Below are positions 33,040 to 45,269 of a stretch of DNA of 64,000 bases, piece after piece. This stretch comes from Chrysopilus asiliformis (Eukaryota > Arthropoda > Insecta > Diptera > Rhagionidae): contig OZ035962.1 in assembly GCA_964034945.1 (NCBI GenBank), positions 102,746,784 to 102,810,783 of the forward strand, written 5' to 3'. The position numbers were made by a program, and so were the translations under genes. The first letter of the stretch is position 1. Every line of letters begins with the position of its first letter. A model generated the notes under the pieces. That model was given only the letters and a program-made list of their open reading frames with translations, had not been told where the DNA came from and ran no database searches.

Positions 33040-35085
33040 TGGAATTTGAACACAGCTAACTTGAAACTTTTTCAATAAAATAACGAATGAAAGCGTTTTA
33101 AAATTCTCGAATCTTTGTATGTAAAAGTTTTGTTTGTAAAAGTTTTGTTTGTGAAAGTTTTGTGTGCTCACCTCCGCCCATCCCTTCTTATTGGAAATTT
33201 AAAAATGTGGATTTTGAACTTTGCTCAAAAATATAATTGTTACCATTCGAAACGGATTAATGAAGATATTTAATTCGCCTTTTCTGCGATGAACAAATGA
33301 TTAGTATTCGGTACCATTAAATAAAGCAATTAATCCAGTCAATTTATCAGATACAAGCGAACATTTCCATTCAGGATGAAATAAAATCGTGACTAAAATG
33401 TCAATATTTATTAAAAATAAAATCGATTTCCACAACTTTTATTTTTGGAAACTGCACCACAGCGCGCAAGTAAATTAAATAAAGTGTTGGCAATTTAGTT
33501 TTAAAACCTAAAAATCTTTGCCTACGACGAAGTTTTAAAGATTTTTGCCTAAAGTGTGTTTTTTTTTAAATTGTTGGCGGCGCATTTTATTGTAAAATGG
33601 CCGATTATGAAATATTTCTCTTTACAAATTAAGCAAGCGTGGAAATTTTTATTCCAAAAGAAGTGCCTGAAAATGTGACACAAAAGAGTATTTTTGGGAA
33701 AAGGTTGAACTGCTTAAGATAAAGTGCGCGGGTGGTGTTTCCCTTGTTGAGTGCTTTTTTACTAATTTCGAGGCATCGAAAGTTTCTCCTGATACACACC
33801 CCCACTCCCATCGGTCAACTCCAACCCTTAATTTTTGTCTTTTCAATTTCGATAATGTTTTTTATATTCAGTGCAAAAAAATGTGTCCAGAAAAACTGTT
33901 AATAAACAAGTAAACCCCTTTTTTCGTGAAACGTGAGAAAAGTTCAAAAGCCAATCGTAGCAAAACAAACTTTTTTTTTGCAAAAAATTGGGTTTTCTGG
34001 AAAACTTCACGCTGAACTAAACTAAAAGCTGGTAATTCGGATTTCGTTACATATTGAATGTGATTCAATTTATATTAAAACTGATAATGAAGAAAATACT
34101 GGAATTCCATTCATTAGACGTTTTTCTTTTGTGTGTATTTCTGTCCTGTCAACGAATCAAGCAAATTTGTGATCTCCGGGTCCAGATCCATTTGGTTAAG
34201 TGACAGAAAAGTATTTCAAATTCGATATATAAGAGTATGTGAATAGCATTCCATTTAATACCCCAACCTTTTAGAGAAAATTTCAAGAAATTAGGGATCC
34301 ATTTAGACATCTGGACACACACAAAAATAAAACCGATACACCCGAGTGGTATTCTAAAAGCCTGAATCATTCCGTATCCTTTTCAAATCAATCCTGTAGA
34401 CACAATTCTTCCTTTTGCCATGTTCATTTTTGTTTCTCGATAATTTAGCTGTCTATATTCGGATATAAAGGGAGAAAAGGATTTCTGCTCAGTTGGCGAA
34501 AAAGAATCAAATTACACTTTTACTCGATGGATCTAATATCGAAACTAACATGGTGTCTAATAACCTGGTAATGAGTCACATTAGCACTACATTCGCAGAT
34601 AACAAAATTAAGGTAGTCCAGTAATTAAGATAAAGTGACTTTCATTTCATATTAGATCCGAAGCATCCATGATTCAATTAAAGGTGGCCTTAAGATTTCG
34701 TTTCACGGCGTTAGGCGTCACACAGAGAAAAAAATATTTCGCTTGTAAACAAAAATATTTAGTAAAATTTTTGTATTGTATAAGGACTAAATATCAAGAA
34801 TTTTGAGGTTATCTGCCTCTTTGAAGCTATTAAACGATAGATGAAATGATCACTAAATTAGCAAAATATCATAATAAACTACATACTTATGAAAGCGAAT
34901 GTGGAAAGCTGAGACACACACCGAGGGATTTTTTTTCTAATAACTGAAAAAGCAAATCAGATCATAATTCTAATAAAATTTGGGTTACGAATTTGTATGA
35001 GTTTTGATCTGGATCTTTGATCGCATCATTAAAAAACAGCTGTTATTATATTTCTTTCGCCGGCGGCGCATTTTTACAACTGCTT
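33040..35085. other. Intergenic; decayed CTGCGGCGCA motifs
   Basis: 33515-33600 has GCCTACGACGAA and GGCGGCGCATTTTATTG, decayed family C interior motifs. 34715-34735 has CACACAGAGAAAAAAA, a phrase often seen at MITE ends, without a partner. 35055 has CGCCGGCGGCGCATTTTT. No gene supported, although frames of 60-75 codons occur. Confidence 0.4.
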
Positions 35086-35089
35086 TTTA

Positions 35090-35420
35090 CCCAAAACTAG
35101 AGAGACGATACGTCCGGAATTGTTTAGGACAGTCCCGGATTCAAGCTTCTGCGCCTACAACCCGGAAACTAAAATTTTTGGCCCGGATTTTTCAATTTAT
35201 TGTTATATATTATCAAACAGTATAAAAAACGATCACTAAATATACAGTAAATATTATACTTCGATGGAAATTGCTGTAAATTAATTTTTTTTCGCTGCGG
35301 CGCATTTTTCCTACGATTTTCTATTAAAAGCGCATGTATCTCAAGAGATTTGTCTTCCGGTGCATTTTCCTTTGCTGATATTTTTAAAATTTTTGGTGCG
35401 GTTAATTGTAGATTGTAAAT
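35090..35420 (+). repeat. Dispersed repeat family C copy
   Basis: CGATACGTCCGGAATTG..GGACAGTCCCGGATTCAAGC..CCCGGAAACTAAAATTTTTGGCCCGGATTTTTCAATTTATTG, then CGCTGCGGCGCATTTTT (35291) and TTCCGGTGCATTTTCC (35356). Same order as at 31.2 and 41.95 kb. Confidence 0.75.
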
Positions 35421-35429
35421 AGCGCAAAG

Positions 35430-37345
35430 CTTAATTTCTCCTTGGGACTGTGTAGTTATTAATTTAAATCATTGTGACGCATTCTGTTTTAAAAAAATGG
35501 GTTATTTTTCAAAGCCCTTTCATTTGAGACCCCACACGATGTCGCCACCATTTTGGTTTTTTCATACATATACACATATTTTTAATGATATGGCATCACC
35601 AATCGACTTACTTTATTGAAATTTATTCAAATATTAGGATGTTAGATTTTTTTTGTGAAATTAATATCTTAAAAACATGAATATTAATCATCGTAATTGT
35701 TAAAACATTATCACCTATTTTGGTATGACGTGACATTTAAAGTGCCAACGTCCTTTTACTTTCGCGTGCCAAACACCGTCTAACACCTGATTCACACGAC
35801 AACGAAAACGCAACAATAAGAAATGGCGTTGTGAAAACATAAATAGCTCAAAAGGACCAATGTAGGAGCATCAGGTTTTCATTTTAGCCACCTGCCATAT
35901 GATCTTGACTGCCATGTTTCCTAATGAGGATAGATAGCCATAACTGAAATTTCGCACAATTTGGGCAGTTGGGACAAGAAAATAAAATAAAACAATATTT
36001 TTTGGTTTCCCTCACCTCCTAAGTTGGGGTTACAAACGGTCAATGTGGCAACCATAATACTTCATGGAAGTTAATTATATTTAGTTGTTTGCCTCTGTTC
36101 TCATACATACGTACCTTTATGTTTTCACAAATGATTTCTACGTGAGACCAATTTTTGGTGGATTTCAGTTACATACAAAGTATTTGGTAAACTGCGATCA
36201 TTCCCCTTAAGTTGTATATTCGGGTATTGTCCGTTTATTTAATTCATCCACAAAGTATGTTTTTCGGTTAAAGACCGAAATTCCTCTGGATTTTTTGATA
36301 GTTTGGTAGTTTTTCCGGAGAGCGTTCGTTGAAAGTTGTTCGCTTTAGGATTAGAATATAGGAATTTTCGGGCATTAAGCAACTAGTAGCCTTATGTAAC
36401 CTGCATATTTTTCTAAATAAAAACTTTTCGTTTTTATATGTTAGAAACACATTGCCTATCGGATGTTGTTTGCTGGCAAACATTCTATGGATGTCAGGTT
36501 TCTTGCAAATATTTCACTTTGACGTGTGATGTCCTTTATGTCTCGGCGCCGATGACGATGAAATTATTTGTATATACAATATAAGTATGTTTAGCCCTTA
36601 TTTTTATACGGCACTGTTTCGAGGCACTATAAATATCAATATATTCGTATGTTCATCTTTTCATTATCCTTTCTCCTAAATATATTTACAAGTAGGGTAC
36701 ATACCTTAGAGGCATAATTCTATAGAGGCTGAAAAAAAATTCTTTTCATCTCCTTTCCTCAGCAGCCGCTGAACTTTACTTCCCCAAGGCACAAATGATC
36801 GTCGTATTTATAATGATGTGGAAGAGGAGGTTTGTATGTTGGTCGGGATCAAGTAAATACGATTGACTAAAAGCATCATTTATCAAAATTTATCGTGAAT
36901 GGAATTTGATGTGTTGCGAGACATAGCGTAGTGTAAGGAGAAAATTTACTTGTGATTGCCGGAAATGTGCATTTGTGACACATGCAGCTGCTGTTATTAA
37001 AATTAATGATTTTCCGAATGTAAATTGATTGAAAAAATAAAATCAAGTGAACATCATTTGATTTTCTCGGTAATATCCGGTGATTAAATTAAGAGACAAG
37101 TGGTAAACATGTGTTATTTTTATTTTGACTAATTTTCGATAAAAATTTGATAAGCAACCTGTAAAACCCCTACTGCAGATTTTCCAAAAGAATTGAGAAA
37201 AGGAAATTCGTGCTATCTATACAGGTCCTTACTCAAAAAACATTCGCTTACGGCACACAAACCTCGCCTGTGATTTCAAACCAATCGACTTCCTTTATTG
37301 AAATTTATTCAAAAGAGTGAGTGGTAGTTCCTGCTTGATGTTGAC
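35430..37345. other. Intergenic sequence
   Basis: No gene or repeat with visible ends. ATACGGTAAT-type and other short duplications are local. A 71-codon minus-strand frame (36268-36483) is unrecognised. Confidence 0.4.
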
Positions 37346-37349
37346 AATA

Positions 37350-37741
37350 GTTGCGTTTTTTTAATGTTCTGAAGCAGTTCAGAACAAGCTTTCCATACAA
37401 AATCCTGCACCACCTTTTCAACTCGAACAGCGCTTGGAACAAAGGGAAATTTTATACGGTAATGTACGGTAATGAAATGCTGCTAACTTCAACATAATAA
37501 ATCTGACAATTTATTCTCAATTGAGGATTTTGTGTTGGTGGTTTGTTGGTTCTGTTCGACAGTGAAATAGTTTTAATCATGGGAGATAGCAAATCGTGAT
37601 TATATCAAGAAAATATAGCAGTAACGGCCTACTGATGTAACAAACGTGAAGTTAGTTGCCATTCGAACTCGATGAAATTTCCCACTTACTCTGGATCGTT
37701 TTTTTAATGTTCTGTGTTCTAGAACATTAAAAAAACGCAAC
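37350..37741. mobile_element. TA-flanked MITE, 392 bp
   Basis: Ends GTTGCGTTTTTTTAATGTTC and its reverse complement, each bordered by TA (37348-37349 and 37742-37743), suggesting the Tc1/mariner group. Each end also forms its own small hairpin: AATGTTCTGAAGCAGTTCAGAACA on the left is partly self-complementary, and AATGTTCT..AGAACATT with T- and A-runs on the right is nearly perfect. No coding capacity. Confidence 0.82.
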
Positions 37742-37744
37742 TAA

Positions 37745-38185
37745 TATCATCAGTCTAGACTGCTATCACGACACGACGTGTTGCAACATCAAAACCCTAC
37801 AAATGTTGCAATTCATACAGCCCCAAAAACCTCAATTGGGCAGACGAATTTCGACCCTAGAATGTTGTGCCATAGAGAGACAGAGTCGTACTGCGGTTTT
37901 CCAAGCTTCGCGCTTAAACTATCTACTCGCAAAAATTTTATGAAGATCGCTTCAGCGGTACAGAAGATAGCAGGCGAGGGGTTAAAGGGTAACTAATCAG
38001 GTAGATTTAGTTTGGAAGGAAATTTGTTACTCCTAAAAGTTCGTACTGGGCCAAGAATTTTCAAAAAAATCAGGATTTAAATTCAAATCCAACACGAAAT
38101 TTAATATTCGGTAGAATGGTTCAAAAGTTATCAAAGGAGGGATACCGAAGGAGATGGAAGAGGTATCCAAAATCGTATTCATTAT
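37745..38185. other. Intergenic; unassigned module
   Basis: A 72-codon frame (37778-37996) is unrecognised. Its end carries GCTTCAGCGGTACAGAAGATAGCAGGCGAGGGG, which resembles the modules at 50040-50340 (CTCCAACGGTTC..GATAGCAGGAG), so it is probably repeat-derived. Confidence 0.4.
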
Positions 38186-38189
38186 TTTT

Positions 38190-38310
38190 TGGGTGATCAT
38201 ACGTTCCGGAATGGCCGGGCGAAACCCAATTTAGGCACTTTCTTAAAAAAATTAGTACATCTAGGGGCAATTTCCTTAAGAAAATTTACCTGCGGTGCAA
38301 TTTACGTTGT
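38190..38310 (+). repeat. Family C copy, shortened
   Basis: GGGTGATCATACGTTCCGGAATGGCCGGGCGAAACCC head, then after a deletion ACCTGCGGTGCAATTT (38288). Confidence 0.65.
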
Positions 38311-38314
38311 GTTG

Positions 38315-39084
38315 TGAAAACATAAAACACCCATTTTGTGCTTAACCATTGAACCATTTCTGATTCATAGTTTTTTTATGTGACCTTCTAGCAATGAGTT
38401 CTATAATTATAACACCCATATATAATCACAAATAAAAAACAAAAATTGCCACAAACCCTCTTCCCTCTGAACAGGCTTTCAAAATTTTCACGATTCATTT
38501 TGATTAAAAATTTCCTCACATATATTATTGAAATAATACTCAATTCAACTTAATCCAAATATATTTTGTAGAGCTATTGATTATGGCATATCATAAAATT
38601 TTCAATTTATTTTAAAATGGAAAACCAATTTTAATTTAAATGATTTTAATTTCATATTTTGAGTATTTCATTGAGTATTTCAGAAATTATGAGCAATTAT
38701 TGTATTGGGTTTAAACGAAAAATATTTAATTTCGAATTTCCAATATCGTTTATCGCTAACAGGGCACAAAACACAATATTTTTAATGATTTTATTAGTAA
38801 AATAGTTATAAAAACACAATATTATAATCATTTTAAAAAACATTAATTCAGAGTTCCGGAATTAATTGTTTTGTTAATTCGCCTAGAAACAACCAATACA
38901 TTTTTTTGGTATGGGGCGAGAAGTGGTTAATTTGTGTTTCCCTTTAATATTTTGATACTAGTTAAAGACACTGATTGTAATCGCTGAGTTCAAGCTTAAA
39001 ACCGGATAAGTTGAAAAACCATGCAGTGAAATTATATTATCATCTTTAACGGAGCAACAACCCAGAGTTCGGTCTAAGCCTGTC
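38315..39084. other. AT-rich intergenic sequence
   Basis: Nothing supported. Confidence 0.4.
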
Positions 39085-39087
39085 TAA

Positions 39088-39311
39088 AGTCCAATTCAGA
39101 ATAACGATTGCCATTGCGATTGCAATTACGATTACGATTGCGATTACGATTGTGATTGCGATTACGATTACGATTGGAATTACGATTGCAATTACAATTG
39201 AAGCTTCTCGACCAATGAGATCAAAGCTTTTAATGATAGGGAAATGAAAGCTTTGCTTCCATTAGTTGAGGAAGGTCGATCGTAATCGCAATCGTTAGTC
39301 TGAATTGGGCT
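39088..39311. mobile_element. TAA-flanked MITE with internal hexamer array, 224 bp
   Basis: Ends AGTCCAATTCAGAATAACG and, reversed, AGCCCAATTCAGACTAACG, flanked by TAA (39085-39087 and 39312-39314). This is the 3-bp TWA duplication typical of PIF/Harbinger. 39111-39200 is a hexamer array alternating ATTACG and ATTGCG with variants, and a short inverse run ATCGTAATCGCAATCG lies next to the right end. The array therefore grew out of the terminal repeat itself. Confidence 0.85.
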
Positions 39312-39521
39312 TAACAAGGATTTCCAGACGTTCCATTGTTTTGCGCCATCCTTAGCAAATCTCTTGCATCTTGTCTTACTTCGGTGCCCTACTTAAGGTA
39401 GGGCACACCCCGGCGTCTGTTTTTAATAATTCTACCGCTATATTTGTTTCGGATTGGGTCTACCTCTCTCCTCAAAGAGACTATCCTGTTCCAAAATTAA
39501 TCTTAAATTTCCTGTTAATCA

Positions 39522-40000
39522 TCATACTAATATATAAAAATGAGTTGGTGTCTGTCTGTCTGTCTGTCTGTCTGTTCCTCTTTCACGCAAAAACGGCTGA
39601 ACCGATTGACTTGAAATTTGGATGAGTGTCTGTGGTAGTTCTGGTTCCAACATAGGTATATGGAAAAGTAACGTGAGGGGTGGGGGGAGTAAGGGGAGGG
39701 GGTAAAGTGATTTCGAAACTTAGTTTTTGCGCTATGTTACTCTTTCGCGGGGAAACTACTGAACCGATTGGCCTGAAATTTGGCATAGATGTTCGTCGGG
39801 GATCCATCCCCAACATAGACCTATTAAAAAGTAGCCCGATAGGTTAGGGGAGTAAAGTGATCTCGAAACTTAGCTCTTCCTCTATGTTACCCTTTCACGG
39901 GGAAACTACCGAGCCGATTGGCCTGAAGTTTAGCTCCAACATAGACCATAAAAAAAAATTTGAAAAAACTTGACCCGGCAACGACGGGTATGCAAGCTAG
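39522..40000 (+). mobile_element. Non-autonomous Helitron, 479 bp
   Basis: Starts TCATACTAATATATAAAAAT, has a CTGT run (39549-39574), three tandem modules each with GAACCGATTG- or GAGCCGATTG.CTTGAAATTT-type text, and ends with hairpin ACCCGGCAACGACGGGT, ATGCAAG, CTAG. A precedes and T follows. Close relative of 26444-26833, with one extra module. Confidence 0.92.
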
Positions 40001-40009
40001 TTAATGATA

Positions 40010-41400
40010 ATTTTATCTTTTTGAAAAATTATCGGAAAGAGAAAGAATTTTATTTAACATTTTTTTAAAATTTGGTTGTCGTATGTCCAGAAGTTTTAAA
40101 TCAGATGTAACGAAAAAAAACATTTCGAATCATGAAAATTTTCGAAAACGGAAAACTGAGTTTCCAAAATTTTAACTTTGAAACACATTACAAATCCTTA
40201 CCCCTGTTCTTATGCCTATAAAATTCGAATGACCGGATCGGATAAACCTGTTTAGTAACATAATATAATTGCTCAGTAAAATCTAATATCGTATCAATAA
40301 AATTCCGGCGTAATCTTGTTGAACAACGGAAAAGCTTATAATTAATCCCAATACCTATGGACAAACCGCACAAATTGGAATACAAAACCAATTTTGCTTT
40401 TGGTATCTAACCAACCCCCAGGCTTACAGCTAAAAAAAATCACCAACATGGGACCATCATCAGCAACAATCTCTCACGAGTGATTAAATCGATGTGAAAA
40501 TGTAAAAACGAATCTATCTGAAACATTGAATTCCGAAACATAGAATTGAACAAAAGGATAAGCCCATCACGCTGGGTTAACGTAGTCTTGTCGAATTCTG
40601 AGGTATGACGTGGGACAAATCCACCTCAATTTACCCTAACAGAACGATGAACTGAACATCCAGCAGAATTATACATACATAAATATTTGTATAATGACAC
40701 ATCATCAATTCAGCAACATTGGAATTTCTCATTGGTATTTGTTAAATTGATTTCAAATTGATTATCCTCGAATTTTCTCATGAAAAAAATTTAAAAAAAA
40801 ATCGGCAAAAAATCCAGTCAGGACGAAAATATCGCATTGTTAATTTGGATTTACAAAAAGAAAAGTCCTTGCTCCCTATTCTATGTCGATTCGTTCCATT
40901 GCAAAATGGTAATATTTAACCTTCAACATTGCGAACGTATGTAGTATCGAAATATCTTTTACATGAAAATGCTTTTATCTAAAATTAAATAGTCCATAAA
41001 ATATTGAATTTGCTAAGCAATCCACACTTAATATCTATAAACATATATTTATAAGTATCCCGTATTTTTCGGCAATCTAACGAATTATTTACTGCATATT
41101 TTTCGATGAATTTTTTCATTAGGTAATCTTAGGGTATTCTCTTTTCAGCTGATCATGAATTTTTAAGATTAAAATTAAGTGGCACTTAGCATACTTAAAT
41201 CTACGAAATTCCGATTCCTTACGTTGGGTTCTAAATTTCGTTTCTGCAATCGACTCTAATGGCGAGTTTCACGAAATTTTTGTTAGCCGGTAAATTGAGT
41301 AATCTGTTGAACTTCAAGTATTTTTGGTTAACTCGATGTAGTGGCCGCTCAAAGTTTTGTGAAACGCGCAGTAAGAAACCTAATTAAAGTAGATTTTTAC
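40010..41400. other. Intergenic sequence
   Basis: AT-rich, apparently single-copy within the window. No gene supported. Confidence 0.4.
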
Positions 41401-41429
41401 TTTTTTTTATAAGAAGTGAAAAAAAGTAT

Positions 41430-41800
41430 TGAATTCATGAAAAATGTCAACCTCTTAGGCCCGTTTGCGCGTATTATTCTTAAAAAATTAAGTTGTGGTT
41501 AGCCTACTTAAACCGTAGAAATTCTTCGACTTAAATTTTTTAAGTTGTACATAAGTTGCTAAATTTTGTTGGTGCAAACGGCACTTAATCTTACCTACAA
41601 GCACGATTTGAGCATTATTACAAAAATGTGTTTCTATCGGTTAGTCTGTCGGTCTGTAACTCTGTTGCACTGCAGATTTTAAAAAGGAAAAGAGAATTCT
41701 CGAAAATTTCCGGAGCTAGAGCCATGAAATTTGACAGTGATGTTTAATCCTCAAATGGGATCAACTTTAGGTAGAAATCAACTAAAAAAACCCCTGTTGG
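41430..41800 (+). repeat. Dispersed repeat family D, copy 2
   Basis: Shares ATTCATGAAAAAT..CAACCTCTTA at its start and GAGCTAGAGCCATGAAATTT..CTCAAATGGGATCAACTTTAGG with 17690-17960. A central insertion of about 150 bp (from 41460) contains AAATTTTTTAAGTTG-type phrases. Confidence 0.5.
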
Positions 41801-41949
41801 CTTATGCAGAAGCTGGAAAAACTCGCTCCGTTGACGAACAGGGAGTTTCCAAACTGGAAAAAAAATTTACTGGAAGTTTCGTAGCTAATATGCCTGGGAT
41901 ATTAAGGTAACTTTTCAGATGTGAAAACATTCACAAGAGGAAAATGTAT

Positions 41950-42140
41950 CTTTAGGGTGACCATACGTTCGGATTCGCTGGGATAGTCCTGGATTCGCTG
42001 GGACGGTCCAGGATTTAGGCATGTTGTCCCGGCGTTCTGGAATTTAAATTTTTGTCCCGGATCATTTAATTTATTCTTGGGACCGAAAATTTCCGCCTGC
42101 GGCGCAGTTTTTTCAGAAAATTTCTACCACCATCATTTCT
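41950..42140 (+). repeat. Dispersed repeat family C copy
   Basis: AGGGTGACCATACGTTCGG, a local duplication of GGATTCGCTGGGA, GGCATGTTGTCCCGGCG and TTGTCCCGGAT, then GCCTGCGGCGCAG (42092). It continues past the TTAA element, with CGCCTCCGGCATAG at 42392 and GTGCAACTTCTACTGC-type repeats to 42510. Confidence 0.8.
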
Positions 42141-42143
42141 TAA

Positions 42144-42374
42144 CACTAGATTGTCCAAGCAAGTCATTTTGACTGCTTTTTAATTTCAATCAGAAAAACA
42201 ATTATGTATATAATGACACAATTTGTTAGAATTTTGTGACTTTTTGTACAACATATAAATGCGTTTATTAATAATTGTAGTTACCTCCCCCCCTCCTTCA
42301 TTTCCGGTATGTGTTATACCTATATTGCCAAAAGCAGTCATTTTGACTGCTTGACTTCCTTTGGCAATCTAGTG
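42144..42374. mobile_element. TTAA-flanked MITE, 231 bp
   Basis: Ends CACTAGATTGTCCAAG and, reversed, CACTAGATTGCCAAAGG, bordered by TTAA (42140-42143 and 42375-42378). Subterminal palindromes AGTCATTTTGACT lie at 42162-42174 and 42336-42348, the right one extending to GCAGTCATTTTGACTGC. It is inserted inside a family C repeat, whose motifs resume on the other side. Confidence 0.88.
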
Positions 42375-42509
42375 TTAATTAAACAAAAAAATCGCCTCCG
42401 GCATAGTTCATCATACAATTTCTAATTAAAACGTGTATTTCTTTTTAAAAATCTGCAGTGCAACTTTTACTGCAGTGCAACTTCTACTGCCGTGCAACTT
42501 CTAATGGGT

Positions 42510-44150
42510 TCTAGAGATAAAAAAAATACTACAAAAAGAAACAGAAAAATTAACTTCTGTTGGAAAAGAATTGGGACTTAAGTTCGTTTTTATTTGCACG
42601 GTGCCGCTTTGAGTTATGTCGTATTTTGAAATTAATTTCGAGGCATTAAAAGTTTCCTTTTCCTCACTCCGGCCCCCTTATCTGCCCTGGGTTCGAAGTC
42701 AAAAAATGTTCCCATCCTATTTCAGAAATAATAATAGAGTTATATAACAGGTATTATTAAAACGACTAATAAAAAAGGTATTACTGAAATATTCTTGTCG
42801 AATAACAAACATATCAAAGTCTTAAATAAAATCCTCAATTAGAATTAATAAATTGTCTGAAATGGACACCAGCTTCTGAATAATTACTTGGGAATAATGA
42901 TACGTTGAACTTTATGTATAAATTCCAATTAGAAATTAATAGTGCATAACCGAAAACAATGAAACATTATTACTTGTGGTCAGATGCGAAATTGAAATTG
43001 ATTATAATTGCTATTAATTTATTTGTCTGATATGCAATTACATTCGAGACAGATGTAATTGATCAATCAGACAGAAAATTGTTGCTCGACCATCTAATCA
43101 AATAGACTTTTAATTTTTTGGAATAATCACTATAACAATTCTCGATCCATACAAGCGTTTTTACAATATGTTTACTTTTAGTTATACATAATAACGAATA
43201 GCAAAAAAAAAAAGATAATCCTTTTTTATGGGGCAGTAAATAATAAATTATCCACACTCTACCGTTGCCGAGGGGTGGAATTAATTACATATTTTTTCAA
43301 CATTATGACATCAATATAAGAACATTCTCAAATTAGTTTTTTTCTGGCTTATTAATTTCGTATTGTGGTTATGATTAGGCCTCTTAACCTTCAATGGGGC
43401 AAATAAAATAAAACTTGTGCTTTTATTGTTCGGCTCGAATCTCATAATTTTTCTCTAACCAATATCGTGTAATAAAGAGCAAATTAATCAATTTAATGGC
43501 ATAGTGGGAAAAATGCTACGTTTTCAAGTTAACCGGATATAAGTAAACTAGTTGTACATTATATGCAAGTACGCGTATGAATGTTGGACGACAGGCATGT
43601 AAAGGATATTCATGTTTTCCATGGTGTGGTAACAATGGCGAGTCACGCGAATATAATTCTTATGGCCATGGCCATGATGTTTGTAGGTTAAAAAATAATA
43701 CCATTTTATATGACTAACAATTGCTATGAAAACACTACAACTACAGCAATAAGAACAGCCTTAATGAAAAATATATAGTTTATAATTAAGAAACAATTTT
43801 AATGACAAATTGAATGCCATTTAGATTGAAATTACCTTCAATATTGCATGTAAAACGTGATCTGTAAATTATTTAAATTAGTTATTGCTTTACATTCATT
43901 ATAAATGGACATTAATATCAAACACAGGTATTTCATGTTATTATTGGAATGAAAATTACTTCATCAAGGTCAATCCTGCAATCATTAAAAACTATTTGAA
44001 TTTGTAAAATAGGTGTTTCACGATTTTAAATAAACACATATACCACATTTTAGTATTACGTGTAGCAAAGGTGTTATCAAGCTTTCATGGGGTTTTCATA
44101 ATTTTTCACAATTCAAATTGCTGTGAAAAATTTGTCTCTTGCATGTCTTG
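42510..44150. other. AT-rich intergenic sequence
   Basis: No repeat with visible ends. A 64-codon minus-strand frame is unrecognised. Confidence 0.4.
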
Positions 44151-44152
44151 CA

Positions 44153-44497
44153 TGTCTGTCAGGGTAAAATCTTGTAGTCCAATTTTGACCCACTTCGACT
44201 CATCCGATTAGAAATAAAGGCGAGATAAAATAAAAATTTTGTCTCACTTATAAATCTCCGAAACTTTAAGCGGCCCCTACACCTTCAATCTTGCAGTCAA
44301 TCATGCTGTCACAGCAAAAAGCTTATTTGCACTAGACGCTCAATCATGCACTCAAGCATCACTTAATTCGAAACACCCCCACCGACAGCACACAGCACAA
44401 ATATCAATTTTGTTTGTTTGTCTGTCAGGGTAAAATCGTGTAGTCCAATTTTGACCCACTTCCACTCATCCGATTAGAAATAAAGGCGAGATAAACG
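44153..44497 (+). repeat. 75-bp direct repeats flanking a truncated MITE
   Basis: GTCTGTCAGGGTAAAATC..GTAGTCCAATTTTGACCCACTTC..CTCATCCGATTAGAAATAAAGG occurs at 44153-44229 and 44419-44495. Between them, 44249-44415 matches the left 150 bp of the MITE at 48687 together with about 25 bp of its outer flank. A reverse relative of the direct repeat lies at 50385-50455. No true ends on the inner piece. Confidence 0.85.
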
Positions 44498-44517
44498 AAT
44501 AACAAATTAAATAAATA

Positions 44518-45075
44518 TCGGGTCTTTCAACTAGGAAATAACAATTTTGTATTTAAATAAAACACAGAATAATTGAGATATCGGGCTGAAATTTATTCCA
44601 TGTGTAGTGGACATGTTACATTTAAGTATGAAATTCGATGTCGTTCAAATGGCCATCGCGAGCACGTTTGCACTGATTGATTGAGAGCCAATTTTCCACC
44701 ACTCTTCCACACATATTGGCCGGAACGTTGGCAATTTCGCGTTCGATATTGTTCCTGAGCTCCTCTAACGTTGTTGGCTTGTTGGCATAAACCAACGACT
44801 TAACATAACCCCATTAAAAGAAATCCAACGGCGTTAAATCGCATGAGCGAGGTGGCCATTCGACCGGACCATTTCTCGAGATTACACGATTGCGACCACC
44901 GACTCAGAATTTCGGTAGTAAGTTTTAATAATTTCCAAACGTTGCTCGTTCGTAAACTTCACCATGATAAATATGTAAACCTTGACTGACGTTTTAGCAT
45001 TGCCAGATCATAAAAAAGTTTTAGGGTGAGTTTTTTTTAAATACAAAATTGTTATGTCCTTGTTGAAAGACGCTT
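44518..45075 (-). mobile_element. Tc1/mariner-superfamily element, internally deleted, 558 bp
   Basis: The terminal repeats share GTCTTTCAAC and TAACAATTTTGTATTTAAA (about 36 bp, few mismatches) and are bordered by TA (44516-44517 and 45076-45077). The minus strand keeps the two ends of a transposase gene joined by a large internal deletion. It is inserted directly beside the 75-bp direct repeat. Confidence 0.93.
44622..44965 (-). pseudogene. Mariner-like transposase, N- and C-terminal pieces fused by deletion
   Basis: From ATG at 44965 the product begins MVKFTNEQRLEIIKTYYRNS, the helix-turn-helix start (DUF4817-like) of an insect mariner-related transposase family, and stops after 27 codons. 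Further on, 44858-44622, a second segment reads WPPRSCDLTPLDFF, a stop, WGYVKSLVYANKP, TLEELRNNIEREIANV, and ends DGHLNDIEFHT. The SCDLTPLDFFLWG-type block contains the third catalytic acidic residue of the DDE/D domain. The first two catalytic aspartates and the linker are gone. Definitely non-functional. Confidence 0.93.
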
Positions 45076-45269
45076 TATTTGTCTCGCTTTTATTTCTGAT
45101 GTACAAAAACTTTTTTTTAATTATTTTTTAGTAACTACTTATCCGTTAGTACCTACATTAATAAACGATTTTTTTGAAATTTTTTATTAATCGAAGGGCT
45201 TTAAGAACTTAATTTCAACCTTTTTTTCAGTTGAATGCTTAATTTTGGTGAATTATTGCAACTCGGAAA

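Noticed and set aside
34715..34940. CACACAGAGAAAAAAA as a MITE end
   Set aside because: The only candidate partner (GAGGGATTTTTTTTC near 34923) does not match it as an inverted repeat.
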